Shown piece by piece: positions 1-9,689 of a stretch of 64,000 nucleotides of DNA. This DNA comes from Actinopolymorpha singaporensis. GTDB taxonomy: Bacteria; Actinomycetota; Actinomycetes; Propionibacteriales; Actinopolymorphaceae. The notes under the pieces were generated by a model that saw nothing but the letters and a program-made list of their open reading frames with translations, made no database searches and was not told the DNA's origin. Every line of letters starts with the position of its first letter. The first letter of the stretch is position 1. The stretch covers positions 2,033,981-2,097,980 of the forward strand of contig NZ_LT629732.1 in the NCBI RefSeq assembly GCF_900104745.1, in the 5' to 3' direction. The translations under genes and the position numbers were made by a program.

Positions 1-22
1 TGACTTTGGTTAGGCTGACCGG

Positions 23-2341
23 GTGTCTGAGCACGAGCGGTCCACCAGCACGGTCGGGTCCGGTATGTCCGTACCGGCAAACGACATCCGCGGTGTCCTG
101 CGGATCAAACCGTTCCGCACCCTGTGGATCGCGCTCGGCCTGTCCAGCCTCGGTGACTGGCTGGGACTGCTCGCTCTCACCGCGATGGCCGGCCAGCTCG
201 CCGCCGGCGACTACCGCACGGAGAACTTCGCGATCGCCGGCGTCCTGCTGCTGCGGCTGCTGCCCGCGGTGGTGGTCGGCCCGCTCGGCGGCTACATCGC
301 CGACCGGCTCGACCGGCGGTGGACGCTGGTGGTGGGCGACGTCATCCGGTTCGCGCTGTTCGCGTCGATCCCGATCGTCGGCACGCTGTGGTGGCTGTAC
401 GTCGCGACCGTGCTGATCGAGGCGGTCAGCCTGATCTGGCTGCCGTCCAAGGACGCCGCCGTACCCAACCTCGTTCCCCGTGACCGGCTCGCGGTGGCCA
501 ACCAGGTCTCGATGGTGACGACCTACGGTTCGGCGCTCCCGGCGGCACTCCTCTTCACCTTCCTGGCGCTGATCAACAGCTCGCTGGTCCGCACGTTCCA
601 CTGGTTCAACGGCGGCTCGGTCGACCTGGCCCTGTACTTCAACGCGCTGACGTTCCTGGTCGGCGCGATCGTGGTCGCCAGGTTGCGCGAGGTGTCCGGC
701 CGGCCGGCCTCGGGTCAGATCACCGAGGAACAGACCAACGTGCTCAAGGCCGTCATCGAGGGCTGGCGGTTCGTCGCCCAGAACCGCCTCATCCGCGGTC
801 TGGTGATCGGGGTGGTCGGCGCGTTCGCCGCGGGCGGTGTGGTGATCGGTCTCGGCCGTACGTACGTCACCGACCTCGGCGGCGGGGCCGCCGGATACGG
901 CGTCGTCTTCGGTGCGCTCTTCACGGGCCTCGCCGCCGGCATGGCGGTCGGCCCGCGGTTCCTGGTGGGCCTGTCCCGGCGGCGGATGTTCGGGCTGACC
1001 CTCACCGCGGCCGGGCTGTCCCTGATCGCGGTGGCGTTGTTCCAGAACCTCGTGCTGGTGGCGTTCTGCACCGTGTTGCTGGGCGCGTTCGCCGGGATCA
1101 CCTGGATCACCGGCTACACCCTGCTGGGGCTGGAGGTCGAGGACGCCATCCGCGGCCGCACCTTCGCGTTCGTCCAGTCGCTGACCAAGATCGCGCTGGC
1201 CGCGGTGCTCGCGGCGGCGCCCGCCATCGCCGGGTCGATCGGCGCGCACGGCGTCGAACTGCCGGGCAAGGTCACCTTGACGTACAACGGCGCGGCGATC
1301 ACGTTCCTGCTCGCGGGGATCGCGGCGACGGCGTTCGGGCTGGTGTCGTTCCGGCAGATGGACGATCGTCCAGGGGTGTCGGTGCTGCGGGACGTGCGCG
1401 CGGTGTTCAGCGGCCACGACCGCGGCTTCTACGCCGACACCGGGCTGTTCATCGCGTTCGAGGGTGGCGAGGGTGCCGGCAAGTCGACCCAGGCGAGGCG
1501 GCTGGCACGGTGGCTGGAGGACCAGGGCCACAGCGTCACCGTCACCCACGAACCGGGTGCCACCGACATCGGCCGGGAGCTGCGGCACCTGTTGCTGCAC
1601 GGGGCGAGTGGCATCTCCCCGCGGACCGAGGCGCTGCTGTACGCCGCGGACAAGGCCGAGCACGTCGACTCGATGATCAGGCCCGTCCTCGCGGAGGGCG
1701 CGGTGGTCATCACCGACCGGTACGTCGACTCCGCGCTCGCCTACCAGGGCGGCGGACGTGACCTCAGCCAGTCCGATCTCGTACGCCTGTCCCGGTGGGC
1801 GACCGGCGGCCTGCGGCCTCACCTGACGGTGTTGCTGGACCTGCCGCCGGAGGCCGGGCTGGCCCGGGTGGACGGCACCCCGGACCGGCTGGAACGCGAG
1901 CCGCTGGAGTTCCACGCCCGGGTACGCCGGCAGTTCCTCGACCTCGCCGCGCTCGACCCGGAGCGGTACGCCGTCCTGGACGCCACGCAGCCGGTCGACG
2001 AGCTCGCTGCCCAGATCCGGGCAGCGGTACGGCCGTTGCTGGGCGGCGTCGGCGGGGTCGGTAGCGAGGTCGGCGGCCCCGGTGGTGCCGGCGGGGTCGA
2101 CCGGCCGTACGACAGTGCGCGGGGGAGCGGGGGCGACTCCTCCTCTCCGGCGGCACCGGCCACGCCGGCGGCACCGACCACATCCGCCACATCGGCCACA
2201 TCGGCCGACCAGGACGCCGGCCACGGCGATGGCCCCCGCCCCCGCCCCGGCCCCGGCTCCGGCGGCGACCAGCGGGACGACCCGTCCCGTCCGGCGCAGA
2301 CGGTCCAGCCGCGGCAGCCGAGTGAGGAGGCGCAGGCATGA
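23..2341 (+). CDS. tmk: Fused MFS transporter / thymidylate kinase
   Basis: A 772-residue fusion. Residues ~1-460 form a 12-helix major facilitator domain of the MFS_3 type. Residues ~473-680 form dTMP kinase, which phosphorylates dTMP to dTDP for DNA synthesis; the P-loop EGGEGAGKST and the DRYVDSALAYQG motif are both visible. The tail from ~675 is low-complexity Gly/Pro/Ala/Thr-Ser with short repeats and is probably disordered. A GTG start is used at 23; an in-frame ATG at 65 would remove 14 residues. The stop overlaps the holB start (ATGA), so the two are translationally coupled. Kinase function is well supported; the transporter substrate is unknown. Fusions of this type are known in some actinobacteria. 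Confidence 0.9.
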   Translation: MSEHERSTSTVGSGMSVPANDIRGVLRIKPFRTLWIALGLSSLGDWLGLLALTAMAGQLAAGDYRTENFAIAGVLLLRLLPAVVVGPLGGYIADRLDRRWTLVVGDVIRFALFASIPIVGTLWWLYVATVLIEAVSLIWLPSKDAAVPNLVPRDRLAVANQVSMVTTYGSALPAALLFTFLALINSSLVRTFHWFNGGSVDLALYFNALTFLVGAIVVARLREVSGRPASGQITEEQTNVLKAVIEGWRFVAQNRLIRGLVIGVVGAFAAGGVVIGLGRTYVTDLGGGAAGYGVVFGALFTGLAAGMAVGPRFLVGLSRRRMFGLTLTAAGLSLIAVALFQNLVLVAFCTVLLGAFAGITWITGYTLLGLEVEDAIRGRTFAFVQSLTKIALAAVLAAAPAIAGSIGAHGVELPGKVTLTYNGAAITFLLAGIAATAFGLVSFRQMDDRPGVSVLRDVRAVFSGHDRGFYADTGLFIAFEGGEGAGKSTQARRLARWLEDQGHSVTVTHEPGATDIGRELRHLLLHGASGISPRTEALLYAADKAEHVDSMIRPVLAEGAVVITDRYVDSALAYQGGGRDLSQSDLVRLSRWATGGLRPHLTVLLDLPPEAGLARVDGTPDRLEREPLEFHARVRRQFLDLAALDPERYAVLDATQPVDELAAQIRAAVRPLLGGVGGVGSEVGGPGGAGGVDRPYDSARGSGGDSSSPAAPATPAAPTTSATSATSADQDAGHGDGPRPRPGPGSGGDQRDDPSRPAQTVQPRQPSEEAQA

Positions 2342-3579
2342 CCCAGGTACGACAGGCCGACAGCGACGCGGGCCAACGCAGCCCCGCCGACGTACCCATG
2401 ACCGGTGTCTGGGCAGACCTGGTGGGCCAGGAGCCGACCGTCGCGGTTCTCCGCCCGGCCGCCACGGGAGCCGCCGCGTGGCTGGCCGGTGATCGGTCGC
2501 GGTCGGCCATGACGCATGCCTGGCTGCTCACCGGACCGCCGGGCTCCGGGCGTTCGAACGCCGCCCGCGCGTTCGCCGCCGCCCTGCAGTGCGAGCGGGG
2601 CGGGTGTGGGGAGTGCTCGGCGTGCCGGACCGCCCTCACCGGTTCGCATCCCGACGTGACGCTCGTCCGCACGGAGCAGCTCAGCCTGCGGGTCGACGAG
2701 ATCCGCGAGCTGGTCCGCAAGTCGGCGATGTCTCCGGTCGGCCGGCGCTGGCAGATCCTGGTCGTCGAGGACGCCGACCGGCTCACCGAGCAGGCTGCCG
2801 ACGCGCTGTTGAAGAGCCTGGAAGAGCCGGCCGAGCGTACGGTCTGGCTGCTGTGCGCGCCGACCGTCGAGGACGTCGTACCCACGATCCGGTCCCGTTG
2901 CCGGCTGCTGGTTCTGCGTACACCTCCTACGTCGGCGGTCGCGGAGGTCCTGCAACGTCGGTACGACGTGGATCCCGGCGTGGCGGCCTTCGCGGCGCGC
3001 GCATCGCAGGGACACATCGGACGGGCACGGGCCCTCGCGACCCAGGAGGACGTGCGGGCCCGGCGGCAGCAGGTGCTCGCGGTGCCGAGCAACCTGCGTG
3101 ACCTCGCCAGTTGCCTGACCGCGGCCGCGCAACTGGTCGAGCTGGCCGCCACCGAGGCGAAGGAGGCCACCGCCGACCTCGACGGCGCGGAGAAGCTCGA
3201 GCTGGAACGCGCGTACGGCGTCAGCGGCAGCGGCGGGCGCGGTGCCCGTCCCCGGCAGCTGCAGACCGCGCAGAAGGACCTCGAGGAGCAGCAGAAGGTC
3301 CGCGCCAAGCGGCTGCAACGCGACGCCCTCGACCGCGCCCTGCTCGACCTGACCGCGTACTACCGCGATGTGCTCGCGTTGGCCCTCGGCGCCCGGACCG
3401 AGCTCGTCAACGAGGAGTTGCGCGAGGACATCGAACGCCGTGCCGCCGCGACCCGGCCCGAGCAGGTCATCCGCCAGATCGACGCGATCCTCGCCTGCCG
3501 GGAGGCGATCACGGCAAACGTCGCTCCGCTGCTCGCCGCGGAGTCGATGACCATCGCTTTGTGGAACACCCCCGGCTGA
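2338..3579 (+). CDS. holB: DNA polymerase III subunit delta'
   Basis: 413-residue clamp-loader subunit of the replicative polymerase. It has an AAA+ fold with the P-loop-like GPPGSGRSNAA, a zinc-binding cluster CERGGCGECSACR that follows it, and the sensor/DEAD-like region around DADRLTEQAADALLKSLEEP. The length suits actinobacterial delta' with its helical C-terminal collar. In this family delta' lies downstream of thymidylate kinase, which matches the ATGA overlap here. Its stop lies inside a 20-bp direct repeat (see 3570-3620). Confidence 0.92.
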   Translation: MTQVRQADSDAGQRSPADVPMTGVWADLVGQEPTVAVLRPAATGAAAWLAGDRSRSAMTHAWLLTGPPGSGRSNAARAFAAALQCERGGCGECSACRTALTGSHPDVTLVRTEQLSLRVDEIRELVRKSAMSPVGRRWQILVVEDADRLTEQAADALLKSLEEPAERTVWLLCAPTVEDVVPTIRSRCRLLVLRTPPTSAVAEVLQRRYDVDPGVAAFAARASQGHIGRARALATQEDVRARRQQVLAVPSNLRDLASCLTAAAQLVELAATEAKEATADLDGAEKLELERAYGVSGSGGRGARPRQLQTAQKDLEEQQKVRAKRLQRDALDRALLDLTAYYRDVLALALGARTELVNEELREDIERRAAATRPEQVIRQIDAILACREAITANVAPLLAAESMTIALWNTPG

Positions 3580-3620
3580 CTCCGGCTCCCCCCGGCTGAC
3601 CCCGGCTCCCCCCGGCTGCG
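3570..3620. repeat. 20-bp tandem repeat over holB stop
   Basis: A unit close to CCCCGGCTGACCCCGGCTCC occurs about 2.5 times. The first unit supplies the last codons and TGA of holB. Slippage here would only alter the spacer before the next gene. Confidence 0.7.
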
Positions 3621-3708
3621 CCTCGGCCACCTGTGGAAGACGGGACGGGCCACCCAGCGGGATCTCGTAGGGTGGCCGCAGGAACGAACGCCGAAGGGTG
3701 GACGACGG

Positions 3709-5322
3709 GTGCGACAAAAGAGCGCAAAGCAGCTCTTCGCGGCGCTGACGGTGCTGATCCTGATGGTGGCGACCGGCTGCGCTCTCGCGCCCCGCGCCAG
3801 TGACTCGGCCGGCCGGACGCAGGATCACGGCGGCAGCTCCAGGTCGGCGGCCGGGCCCGTTGCCACTGCCGAGCCCGGCGAGCCGGCGCCGATGCCCTCC
3901 GACGTGCCCGCCGGTCTGCGGCCCTACTACGAGCAGAAGCTGCACTGGGTGAAGTGCACCAGCGGGGCGTCGTTCCAGTGCGCCGCGCTTCGGGTGCCGC
4001 TCGACTACAGCCGGCCGGGCGGCCAGTCGATCGAGCTGGCGGTGTTGCGGTTGCCCGCCAGAGACCGAGCGAAGCGGCTGGGCTCCCTCGTCATCAACCC
4101 GGGTGGCCCGGGCGGGTCCGGAGTGGAGTACGCCGCCGCCGCGCCCTGGGTGGTGAGCAAGCCCGTCATCGCCCGCTACGACATCGTGGGCTTCGACCCG
4201 CGAGGGGTCGGCAAGAGCGCGCCGGTCGACTGCCTGACCGACAAGCAGATGGACCACTACCTCGCCATCGACGGGTCGCCGGACAACACCACGGAGCAGA
4301 ACGACCTGATGAAGGAGGCGCGCTTCTTCGCCAACGGCTGCAAGGCGCGCAGCGGTGCGGTGCTCGGGCACGTGTCCACTAAGGATGCCGCGCGTGACAT
4401 GGACGTGTTGCGCAGCGCGCTCGGCGACAAGAAGCTCACCTACCTCGGTAAGTCCTACGGAACCTTCCTCGGTGCGACGTACGCCGGGCTGTTCCCCAAG
4501 CGCGCGGGGCGCCTCGTTCTCGACGGTGCGATCGACCCGACGCTCAGCGCCCGCGCCCTCGGCCTTGAGCAGGCGAAGGGATTCGAGGTGGCGCTTCGGG
4601 CGTTCATCCAGGACTGCGTGAGCCGCAAGGACTGCCCGCTGGGCTCGTCGGTCTCCGAGGCGTACCGGACCATCGACGACTTCCTCGCCAGGACCGACAA
4701 GACTCCGCTGAAGACCAACGACCCCTCCCGCAAGCTCACGCAGTCGCTGGCGGTCACCGGGATCATCATGCCGCTGTACGTGAAGGAGTACTGGCCGCGG
4801 CTGCGGACGGCGATGCGGTCCGCGCTGGCGGGCAACGGCAGTGGTCTCCTCGCGCTGGCCGACGAGTACGTCGAGCGCAATCCCAACGGCACCTACCGGA
4901 ACAACTCCGGGGAGGCGATCGTCGCGGTCAACTGCCTCGACCGGCCCGATCTCAAGTCGGTCGCCCAGGCGCGGGCCGAGCAGCCGGCGTTCGAGAAGGC
5001 CTCGCCGCGGTTCGGCAGCTACATCCTCTGGGGCTCACTGAGCTGTGCGGCGTGGCCGTTCAAGCCGACCGGCCGGCCCGGGCCGATCCACGCCAAGGGC
5101 GCGCCCCCGATCCTGGTGATCGGCACCACCCGGGACCCGGCCACGCCGTACGACTGGGCGGTCCGGCTCGCCAAGCAGCTCGACTCCGGGGTCCTGCTGA
5201 CAAGGGACGGAGACGGACATACCGGGTACATGCAGGGCAACCAGTGCATCGACCAGCTGGTCGACCGGTTCCTGATCGACGGCAAGCCGCCGCGCTCGGG
5301 CACCGAGTGCCCGGAGGGGTGA
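3709..5322 (+). CDS. Secreted lipoprotein alpha/beta hydrolase, TAP type
   Basis: 537 residues, GTG start. The N-terminus is a lipoprotein signal: basic residues, a hydrophobic stretch, then the lipobox VATGC. The mature part is an alpha/beta hydrolase of the peptidase S33 / tripeptidyl-aminopeptidase family. Visible motifs are the oxyanion region NPGGPGGSG, FDPRGVGKS, the nucleophile elbow GKSYGT, and a C-terminal TAP-like domain with TTRDPATPYDWA and the catalytic His in GDGHTGYM. It probably trims peptides or hydrolyses small esters at the cell surface. It is a single gene facing the tRNA-Thr. Exact substrate cannot be read from sequence. Confidence 0.85.
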   Translation: MRQKSAKQLFAALTVLILMVATGCALAPRASDSAGRTQDHGGSSRSAAGPVATAEPGEPAPMPSDVPAGLRPYYEQKLHWVKCTSGASFQCAALRVPLDYSRPGGQSIELAVLRLPARDRAKRLGSLVINPGGPGGSGVEYAAAAPWVVSKPVIARYDIVGFDPRGVGKSAPVDCLTDKQMDHYLAIDGSPDNTTEQNDLMKEARFFANGCKARSGAVLGHVSTKDAARDMDVLRSALGDKKLTYLGKSYGTFLGATYAGLFPKRAGRLVLDGAIDPTLSARALGLEQAKGFEVALRAFIQDCVSRKDCPLGSSVSEAYRTIDDFLARTDKTPLKTNDPSRKLTQSLAVTGIIMPLYVKEYWPRLRTAMRSALAGNGSGLLALADEYVERNPNGTYRNNSGEAIVAVNCLDRPDLKSVAQARAEQPAFEKASPRFGSYILWGSLSCAAWPFKPTGRPGPIHAKGAPPILVIGTTRDPATPYDWAVRLAKQLDSGVLLTRDGDGHTGYMQGNQCIDQLVDRFLIDGKPPRSGTECPEG

Positions 5323-5375
5323 CGAGCCCGGCCGAGGCGCCCGGTATGCTCATCCCTCGTGTCTTCGAGACACTT

Positions 5376-5449
5376 GCCGCCTTAGCTCAGTCGGCCAGAG
5401 CGACGCACTCGTAATGCGTAGGTCGTGGGTTCGATTCCCACAGGCGGCT
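5376..5449 (+). tRNA. tRNA-Thr (anticodon CGU)
   Basis: A full cloverleaf can be drawn. The acceptor arm GCCGCCT (5376-5382) pairs with AGGCGGC (5442-5448), followed by discriminator T. The anticodon stem ACGCA/TGCGT encloses loop CTCGTAA (anticodon CGT), and the T-arm loop is TTCGATT. CCA is not fully encoded. Its 3' 44 bp recurs intact or decayed through the next 27 kb, so it is the integration target of the island that follows. Confidence 0.95.
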
Positions 5450-5451
5450 CC
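5408..5451 (+). other. att site 1 (tRNA-borne attachment core)
   Basis: Forty-four bases from the anticodon loop through the tRNA 3' end. Same-orientation copies are at 14681-14724 (one difference, A for G, in the anticodon stem), 23111-23154 and 32085-32128. Direct copies of a tRNA 3' half flanking an integrase gene are the expected product of tyrosine-recombinase integration that restores the tRNA. Confidence 0.9.
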
Positions 5452-5806
5452 GCCCGTTTCCGCTGGTCAGACGGCATGAACTCTCTCTGGTAACGGCCGG
5501 GTTGGTCGTGGCGTGGCATGAAATCGTGCGTCGCTCACCTTGAGCGGGAGCCACGTTGATCGACAGAATTTCAAGCCGCTCACGTGCAGTGGGACGACCG
5601 AACTGCACGCGGCTGTTGCGCGCATCGAGGTAGCAGGCGAGGGGCGGTTCTGCGCCTCCGCCGCCGGCCCCTTCCGGTCGGCATCGCGCTCCTGCTCGTC
5701 GTGCTGGTGCCCACGGTCGTCGCCGGGGCGATGACCGGCCGTTGGCTGCCCGTCGGCGTGGTCGCCCTGCTCGGCGCGACCGCGTGGTGGGGATTCGGCC
5801 TGGTCT
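5449..5806. repeat. Element left-end repeat, copy 1
   Basis: Near-identical to 23152-23563 and, like that copy, directly after an att core. This copy lacks about 50 bp present in the other. Its second half reads on + as a fragment of a two-helix membrane protein (motifs GIALLLVV and AMTGRWLPVG); no intact gene remains. From 5807 to about 6250 I see no supported gene. Confidence 0.85.
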
Positions 5807-6249
5807 GCGGCGCCTCAAACTCACCCGCCGCTACGGCGCCAGCCTGCTTGACCGCCAGGGCGTGGTGTTGGTTGGTCCTGTTCGACCGGGACGACGGCGC
5901 CCACCGAGGTGGCAGTGCCGCCGGATAACTTCACAGCCGCAGCGCGAGACCGCGTCATAGGCGGGAAACGCTCTTTCGCCGTCGGCAGCCTTCGAGTCCG
6001 ACGCCGTCAGCGCATGGAGACGGCTACCGGGCGACGTTGACGCCCTGGCCCTCAGGTCGGGCGTGTACGACCGGATCGCCGCCAGGCGTCGGGGCATGAC
6101 GGTGGGCTGGCCACGGGTGAGGTGCGGGAGGCGAACGCGTCCCGCACCGGAGTAGCGCTCCCTGCGGGTTGTCGACGAGACGAGACGCTGATCTTCGCTG
6201 ACGATCATGGCTTTTGCGTCGGGATGCCAGCGCGCATTGGGTGAGGCGA

Positions 6250-6961
6250 GCAACGAGCAAGAGGATGCACCGACAAGTCGGAACCGCCATGCCGCCCATC
6301 CGACGAACACGAACGCGACGTACAAGGTTCCGATCGTTTTGGTGGCCAGTAAGACGACAACGAAGGAGCCGATCACCAGGGCGAGAATCTCGATCCACTG
6401 GCTCCGGCGCAATGGACGGTCACGCCACCGCCGATTCCGAAGGGACAGCAAGAACGGTGTGACAGAAATGACGCCCATCACGTCCCCGGTCCACCACGTC
6501 AACCAGCTGGCAAGCGAGAATGGGATCCCCCCAAAGATCACCCGCGCGCCGACAGCGAAGGTTGCACTGATCGTCGTGGCGGCGAAGGCAGCGAGCAACA
6601 CCAGCGCCAAGGCGTCCCTGATCCGGTCCAGCTCGATCCTGAATCCGACTCTGCGGAGCAGAAAGTACCCGCACAGAGGCGCCAGGGTTACTCCAACCGT
6701 GGTCAACAGGGCGGAGGCCAACGGGACGCCAGGGATCGTCGCCTCAATCGGGAAGGCCCCCACGAAGATGCCCGGGGTGACAATCGGGCCGAACAGGAGA
6801 AGCCCCACAAGGGCAACGCCCGCCGCAGGCCACCAAGGGCGGACACCGTGTCCCGTACCCAGAAACATCAGGCCAAACTTGCCAGTCGCGTACCAGGCGG
6901 CGGCCACGCCCAAGATCTGGCATCCCACGACCAGAAGACGGAGCGCTCGGGCTCTGTCCAT
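6250..6961 (-). pseudogene. MASE1-type membrane sensor domain, truncated
   Basis: The first ~230 residues from ATG 6961 form a multi-helix membrane domain with features of MASE1 sensory domains: WYATGKFGL, PWWPAAGVAL, TWWTGDVMGV and a GWAAWRFRL end. The frame stays open to 5831, but the residues after ~235 lose hydrophobicity and resemble no MASE1 continuation. A fragment consistent with continued protein appears in another frame, so the gene is frameshifted and lacks any output domain (kinase or GGDEF). It is probably non-functional cargo. Confidence 0.6.
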
Positions 6962-7307
6962 GAACCCACCTTAGGGCGACGCCGCCAACCTGTGCGCACG
7001 CGGCCTGGGCATGTGCATGTGGCCGCCTGGCAGTGCACGAAGGACCTCTGGAGTGACGCTCAGCGCCACGAGCAGACCGTTAGACGACTGGCCAGATGTC
7101 ACACCGTCGCCAAGGACCGCAGAATCAGGCTCGCCAACATCGTCGACTTCTTCCGCTGGCTGGATAGCACCGGGCACCGTCCGTCTCAGTTCCCGTCTCA
7201 TTCAGCTCCGTTCGCGACCGTACGGGAAGGGCCCAGGGCCTCCGAACCGCGCCGCGCGACACTCCGATAATCGCTAGCGAACCCGGCGCAGCACACCTGC
7301 TAAGCCC
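6962..7307. other. Intergenic, nothing recognised
   Basis: No convincing gene, repeat or RNA was recognised between the MASE1 fragment and the aldo/keto reductase fragment. Short open frames on + lack family features. Confidence 0.4.
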
Positions 7308-7738
7308 GGATCCACCGGCGTCTCCAACTTCGAGCAGCGAGACCTGGAGAACATCCTCGGGACCTGCACGGTGGCGCCTCAGGTGAACCAGCTGCTCGTG
7401 CACGTGGGGAACACCCCGGCCGAGCTCATCGCCTACTGCGAAAGCAAGAGCATCCTCGTCCAGGCCCACACTCACCGATCGCCCATGGCGAGATCCTCAA
7501 GAACGCAGAGGTCGCCGCCATCGCGAAGCGCTACTCAGTGACCGTCCCACAGCTGTGCATCCGCTACACCATCCAACTCGGCACCGTGTCGCTGCCGAAG
7601 ACGGCCAACCCTGACCACATGCGCGACAACGCCAAGGTCGACTTCGTCATCTCGGACGAGGACATGGACATCCTGCGCAGCCTGCGGTTCCAGGACTACG
7701 GCGACCACAGCGCATTCCCCGTCTACAGCGGAAAGTAG
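7308..7738 (+). pseudogene. Aldo/keto reductase, 3' fragment with frameshift
   Basis: The start of the fragment reads GVSNFEQRDLENIL, a typical aldo/keto reductase mid-region, then VAPQVNQLLVHV. After a frameshift near 7470 the C-terminal part (7538-7738) reads AIAKRYSVTVPQLCIRY and SLPKTANPDHM, matching the cofactor-binding end of the family. The N-terminal barrel half with the catalytic Tyr is absent. A decayed NADPH-dependent reductase. Confidence 0.8.
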
Positions 7739-8038
7739 CCCGGGGCGCCCAAGGGGCCGGTAGTCGTCGCAGGCGTACGCCGGCCCCGGCGCCGTCCTGC
7801 ATGATCGGGATCTCGGCAGATCAGTGCGTTGGCGGTTCTCAGACTTCTAGGCCGTCGCACATCAGCTGGCGGACATGTGTCGCGGATCAGTCGTCGGATC
7901 ACAGATGTCTTGAACGATGTCTTGGACGACTGCCTAGTGCCAGATGATGGGTGACGCTTCGGCTTCAGTTGAGGGGTAACGGGTTCTAGGCCTGCTGTGC
8001 CCGTTCCGGGGCGGTGTAGGCCTTGTAGCGGGTGGCCT

Positions 8039-8267
8039 CACGGCCGCCGCGCGCCCGCCAGGCGGCGCCGGCCCTCCCTCCGTGCCTTCGGCGCCCGGTC
8101 GGCCGGCGCGGCTGGGCGCGACAAGAGGGCCGCCAGCAAGACTGGCGACCCTCATCAGGTCCCGCTCCGCGGGACCAGAACCGTGCCTGGCTGCTGGCGG
8201 CCCGGAGGCTTTAGCCACCTCGCTTGGTCCGACCTCCCGGACCAAGCCAGGACACCGGCCAAACCCG
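8039..8267. repeat. Structured palindromic repeat, copy 1
   Basis: About 230 bp shared with 20731-21046, rich in hairpins (for example GCCAG-CAAGA-CTGGC and GTCCCGC/GCGGGAC types). It ends in a stem CTTGGTCCG (8223-8231) / CGGACCAAG (8238-8246) with a 6-nt loop. In the other copy that loop holds about 86 bp of further nested palindromes. The rest of 7739-8345 shows no gene. Confidence 0.8.
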
Positions 8268-8345
8268 CCGGCCCGCTCAGGGTTGTCAGCCGCAGAGCGC
8301 ATCGCAGGCTCAGGAGCCAGCGGTTGGGTGGCCGGGCTCGAATAC

Positions 8346-9650
8346 TCAGGACGACACCGAGGCGTTGTCGTCCTCGTGTCGCGCGTTGCGTAGTGGGGAC
8401 ACCGACACGACGAGTGCAGCCAAGGTGAAGATGATCGCTCCGATGCCGATCGTCAGGTGGTAGCCCAGGAAGGTCATGAGGAGCCCTGCGAGGAGGGCAC
8501 CGAAGAAGTAGATGACTCGGTTCACCGTTCGGATCGTTGAGTTCATGCGCCCCTGTATGGCGTCTGGCGCAACGGCCTGACGGTACCCGGTGTCGTTTGC
8601 GTCCTCGATGCCCATGGCGAGGCAATAGATGAATTGGGCGACCGAGACAACGGCCAGCGCGACGCCGACGCCAGTGCTCGCGGTGAGCGGCGCGACGGCG
8701 AGCGCGAGCCAGGGGATGATGACCAGAGTTCGGCCGAGGAGGATCGCCCGTCCCGCCCCGACTCGCGCACCGACTGCAGGTGCGGTAAGCGCACCGAGGA
8801 AGCCACCTACACCACCCGCGGCGAGTGTGACGCCGTACGCCCATGCTGGCATGTTCAGCTCGCGGAGAACGAAAACCGCGAAGACCGTAGACACGATGCT
8901 GTTCGCGAGGAACCAGGTGTGCACGGAGATCGCCAGCGGGCGGAGTGTCCGATGTTGGTACGTGTACCGCATCCCCTCCGCGATGTCGTGGCCGAGATGG
9001 CGGCCGTGAGGACGAGGCTCTGGTCCCGGCTCGTCGACCCTGATTCGAGACTGCAGGAAAGCCGCGATTGCATTGATGGCGGATTCGAATGCGAACAGGA
9101 TCGGCGCGCCCACCAGGTTGAGCAGTGCTCCACCCAGCGCAGGCCCGACCGTGCTCCCGACCGTTTCACTTTGACCGAGCCGAGCGTTCGCCATCACGAG
9201 CGAGTTCCTCGGAACGATACGTGGCAGGAACGGCTGAGCGGCTGAGTCCCCGAACAATGTGAGGACGCCGAGCACCAGAACGACGGTCGCGAGTGACCAG
9301 AAGTTGAGTGTGTCGGTAAGCAACAGCACCGGCACGGAAGCCAAAGTCACCGCGCGGCCGACGGTGGTGATTATCAGTGCCCGCTGCCGGCGCCACCGAT
9401 CCATCAGTGCACCGATGATCAACCCGAGGAACAGGTACGGGACGACGCCGAGCGCGCTCAAGATGCTGATCTGGACGGGCGTGGCGTCAAGGGTTCTGAC
9501 GATCAGGATCTGGAACGCGACGCCTGCGATCGCACCTCCGAATGCACGGATCGTCGAGGCGCTCCAGAAGAAGGCGAAAGCCGGCAGACGAAGCACTTCG
9601 CGCGAGGGAGGTGCGACCGTGGGGTCTGACTGAACCGCCTCATCGCGCAT
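8346..9650 (-). CDS. MFS efflux transporter (MFS_3 type)
   Basis: 434 residues from ATG 9650. Twelve predicted helices and the loop 2-3 motif GALMDRWRRQRALI identify a major facilitator of the MFS_3/EntS-like group of small-molecule exporters. An upstream in-frame extension to 9764 overlaps a pseudogene and is not used. It is isolated cargo of the first island unit with no neighbouring regulator or enzyme, so no substrate can be proposed. No truncation is evident. Confidence 0.85.
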   Translation of the reverse strand: MRDEAVQSDPTVAPPSREVLRLPAFAFFWSASTIRAFGGAIAGVAFQILIVRTLDATPVQISILSALGVVPYLFLGLIIGALMDRWRRQRALIITTVGRAVTLASVPVLLLTDTLNFWSLATVVLVLGVLTLFGDSAAQPFLPRIVPRNSLVMANARLGQSETVGSTVGPALGGALLNLVGAPILFAFESAINAIAAFLQSRIRVDEPGPEPRPHGRHLGHDIAEGMRYTYQHRTLRPLAISVHTWFLANSIVSTVFAVFVLRELNMPAWAYGVTLAAGGVGGFLGALTAPAVGARVGAGRAILLGRTLVIIPWLALAVAPLTASTGVGVALAVVSVAQFIYCLAMGIEDANDTGYRQAVAPDAIQGRMNSTIRTVNRVIYFFGALLAGLLMTFLGYHLTIGIGAIIFTLAALVVSVSPLRNARHEDDNASVSS

Positions 9651-9689
9651 CCGCGCAGGGTATCGTCCGGCCGAGCTGGCACCGCCCGG

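Noticed and set aside
1764-4371. Very long minus-strand open frames (up to 850 codons)
   Set aside because: They run antisense to tmk, holB and the hydrolase, are Arg/Pro-rich and match no family; typical high-GC shadow frames.
5387-5824. Minus-strand frames containing WESNPRPTHYE-like peptides here and at 14458-14824, 23036-23311 and 31850-32131
   Set aside because: They are the reverse complement of the tRNA-Thr 3' core plus element ends; a known kind of false gene at tRNA-derived att sites.
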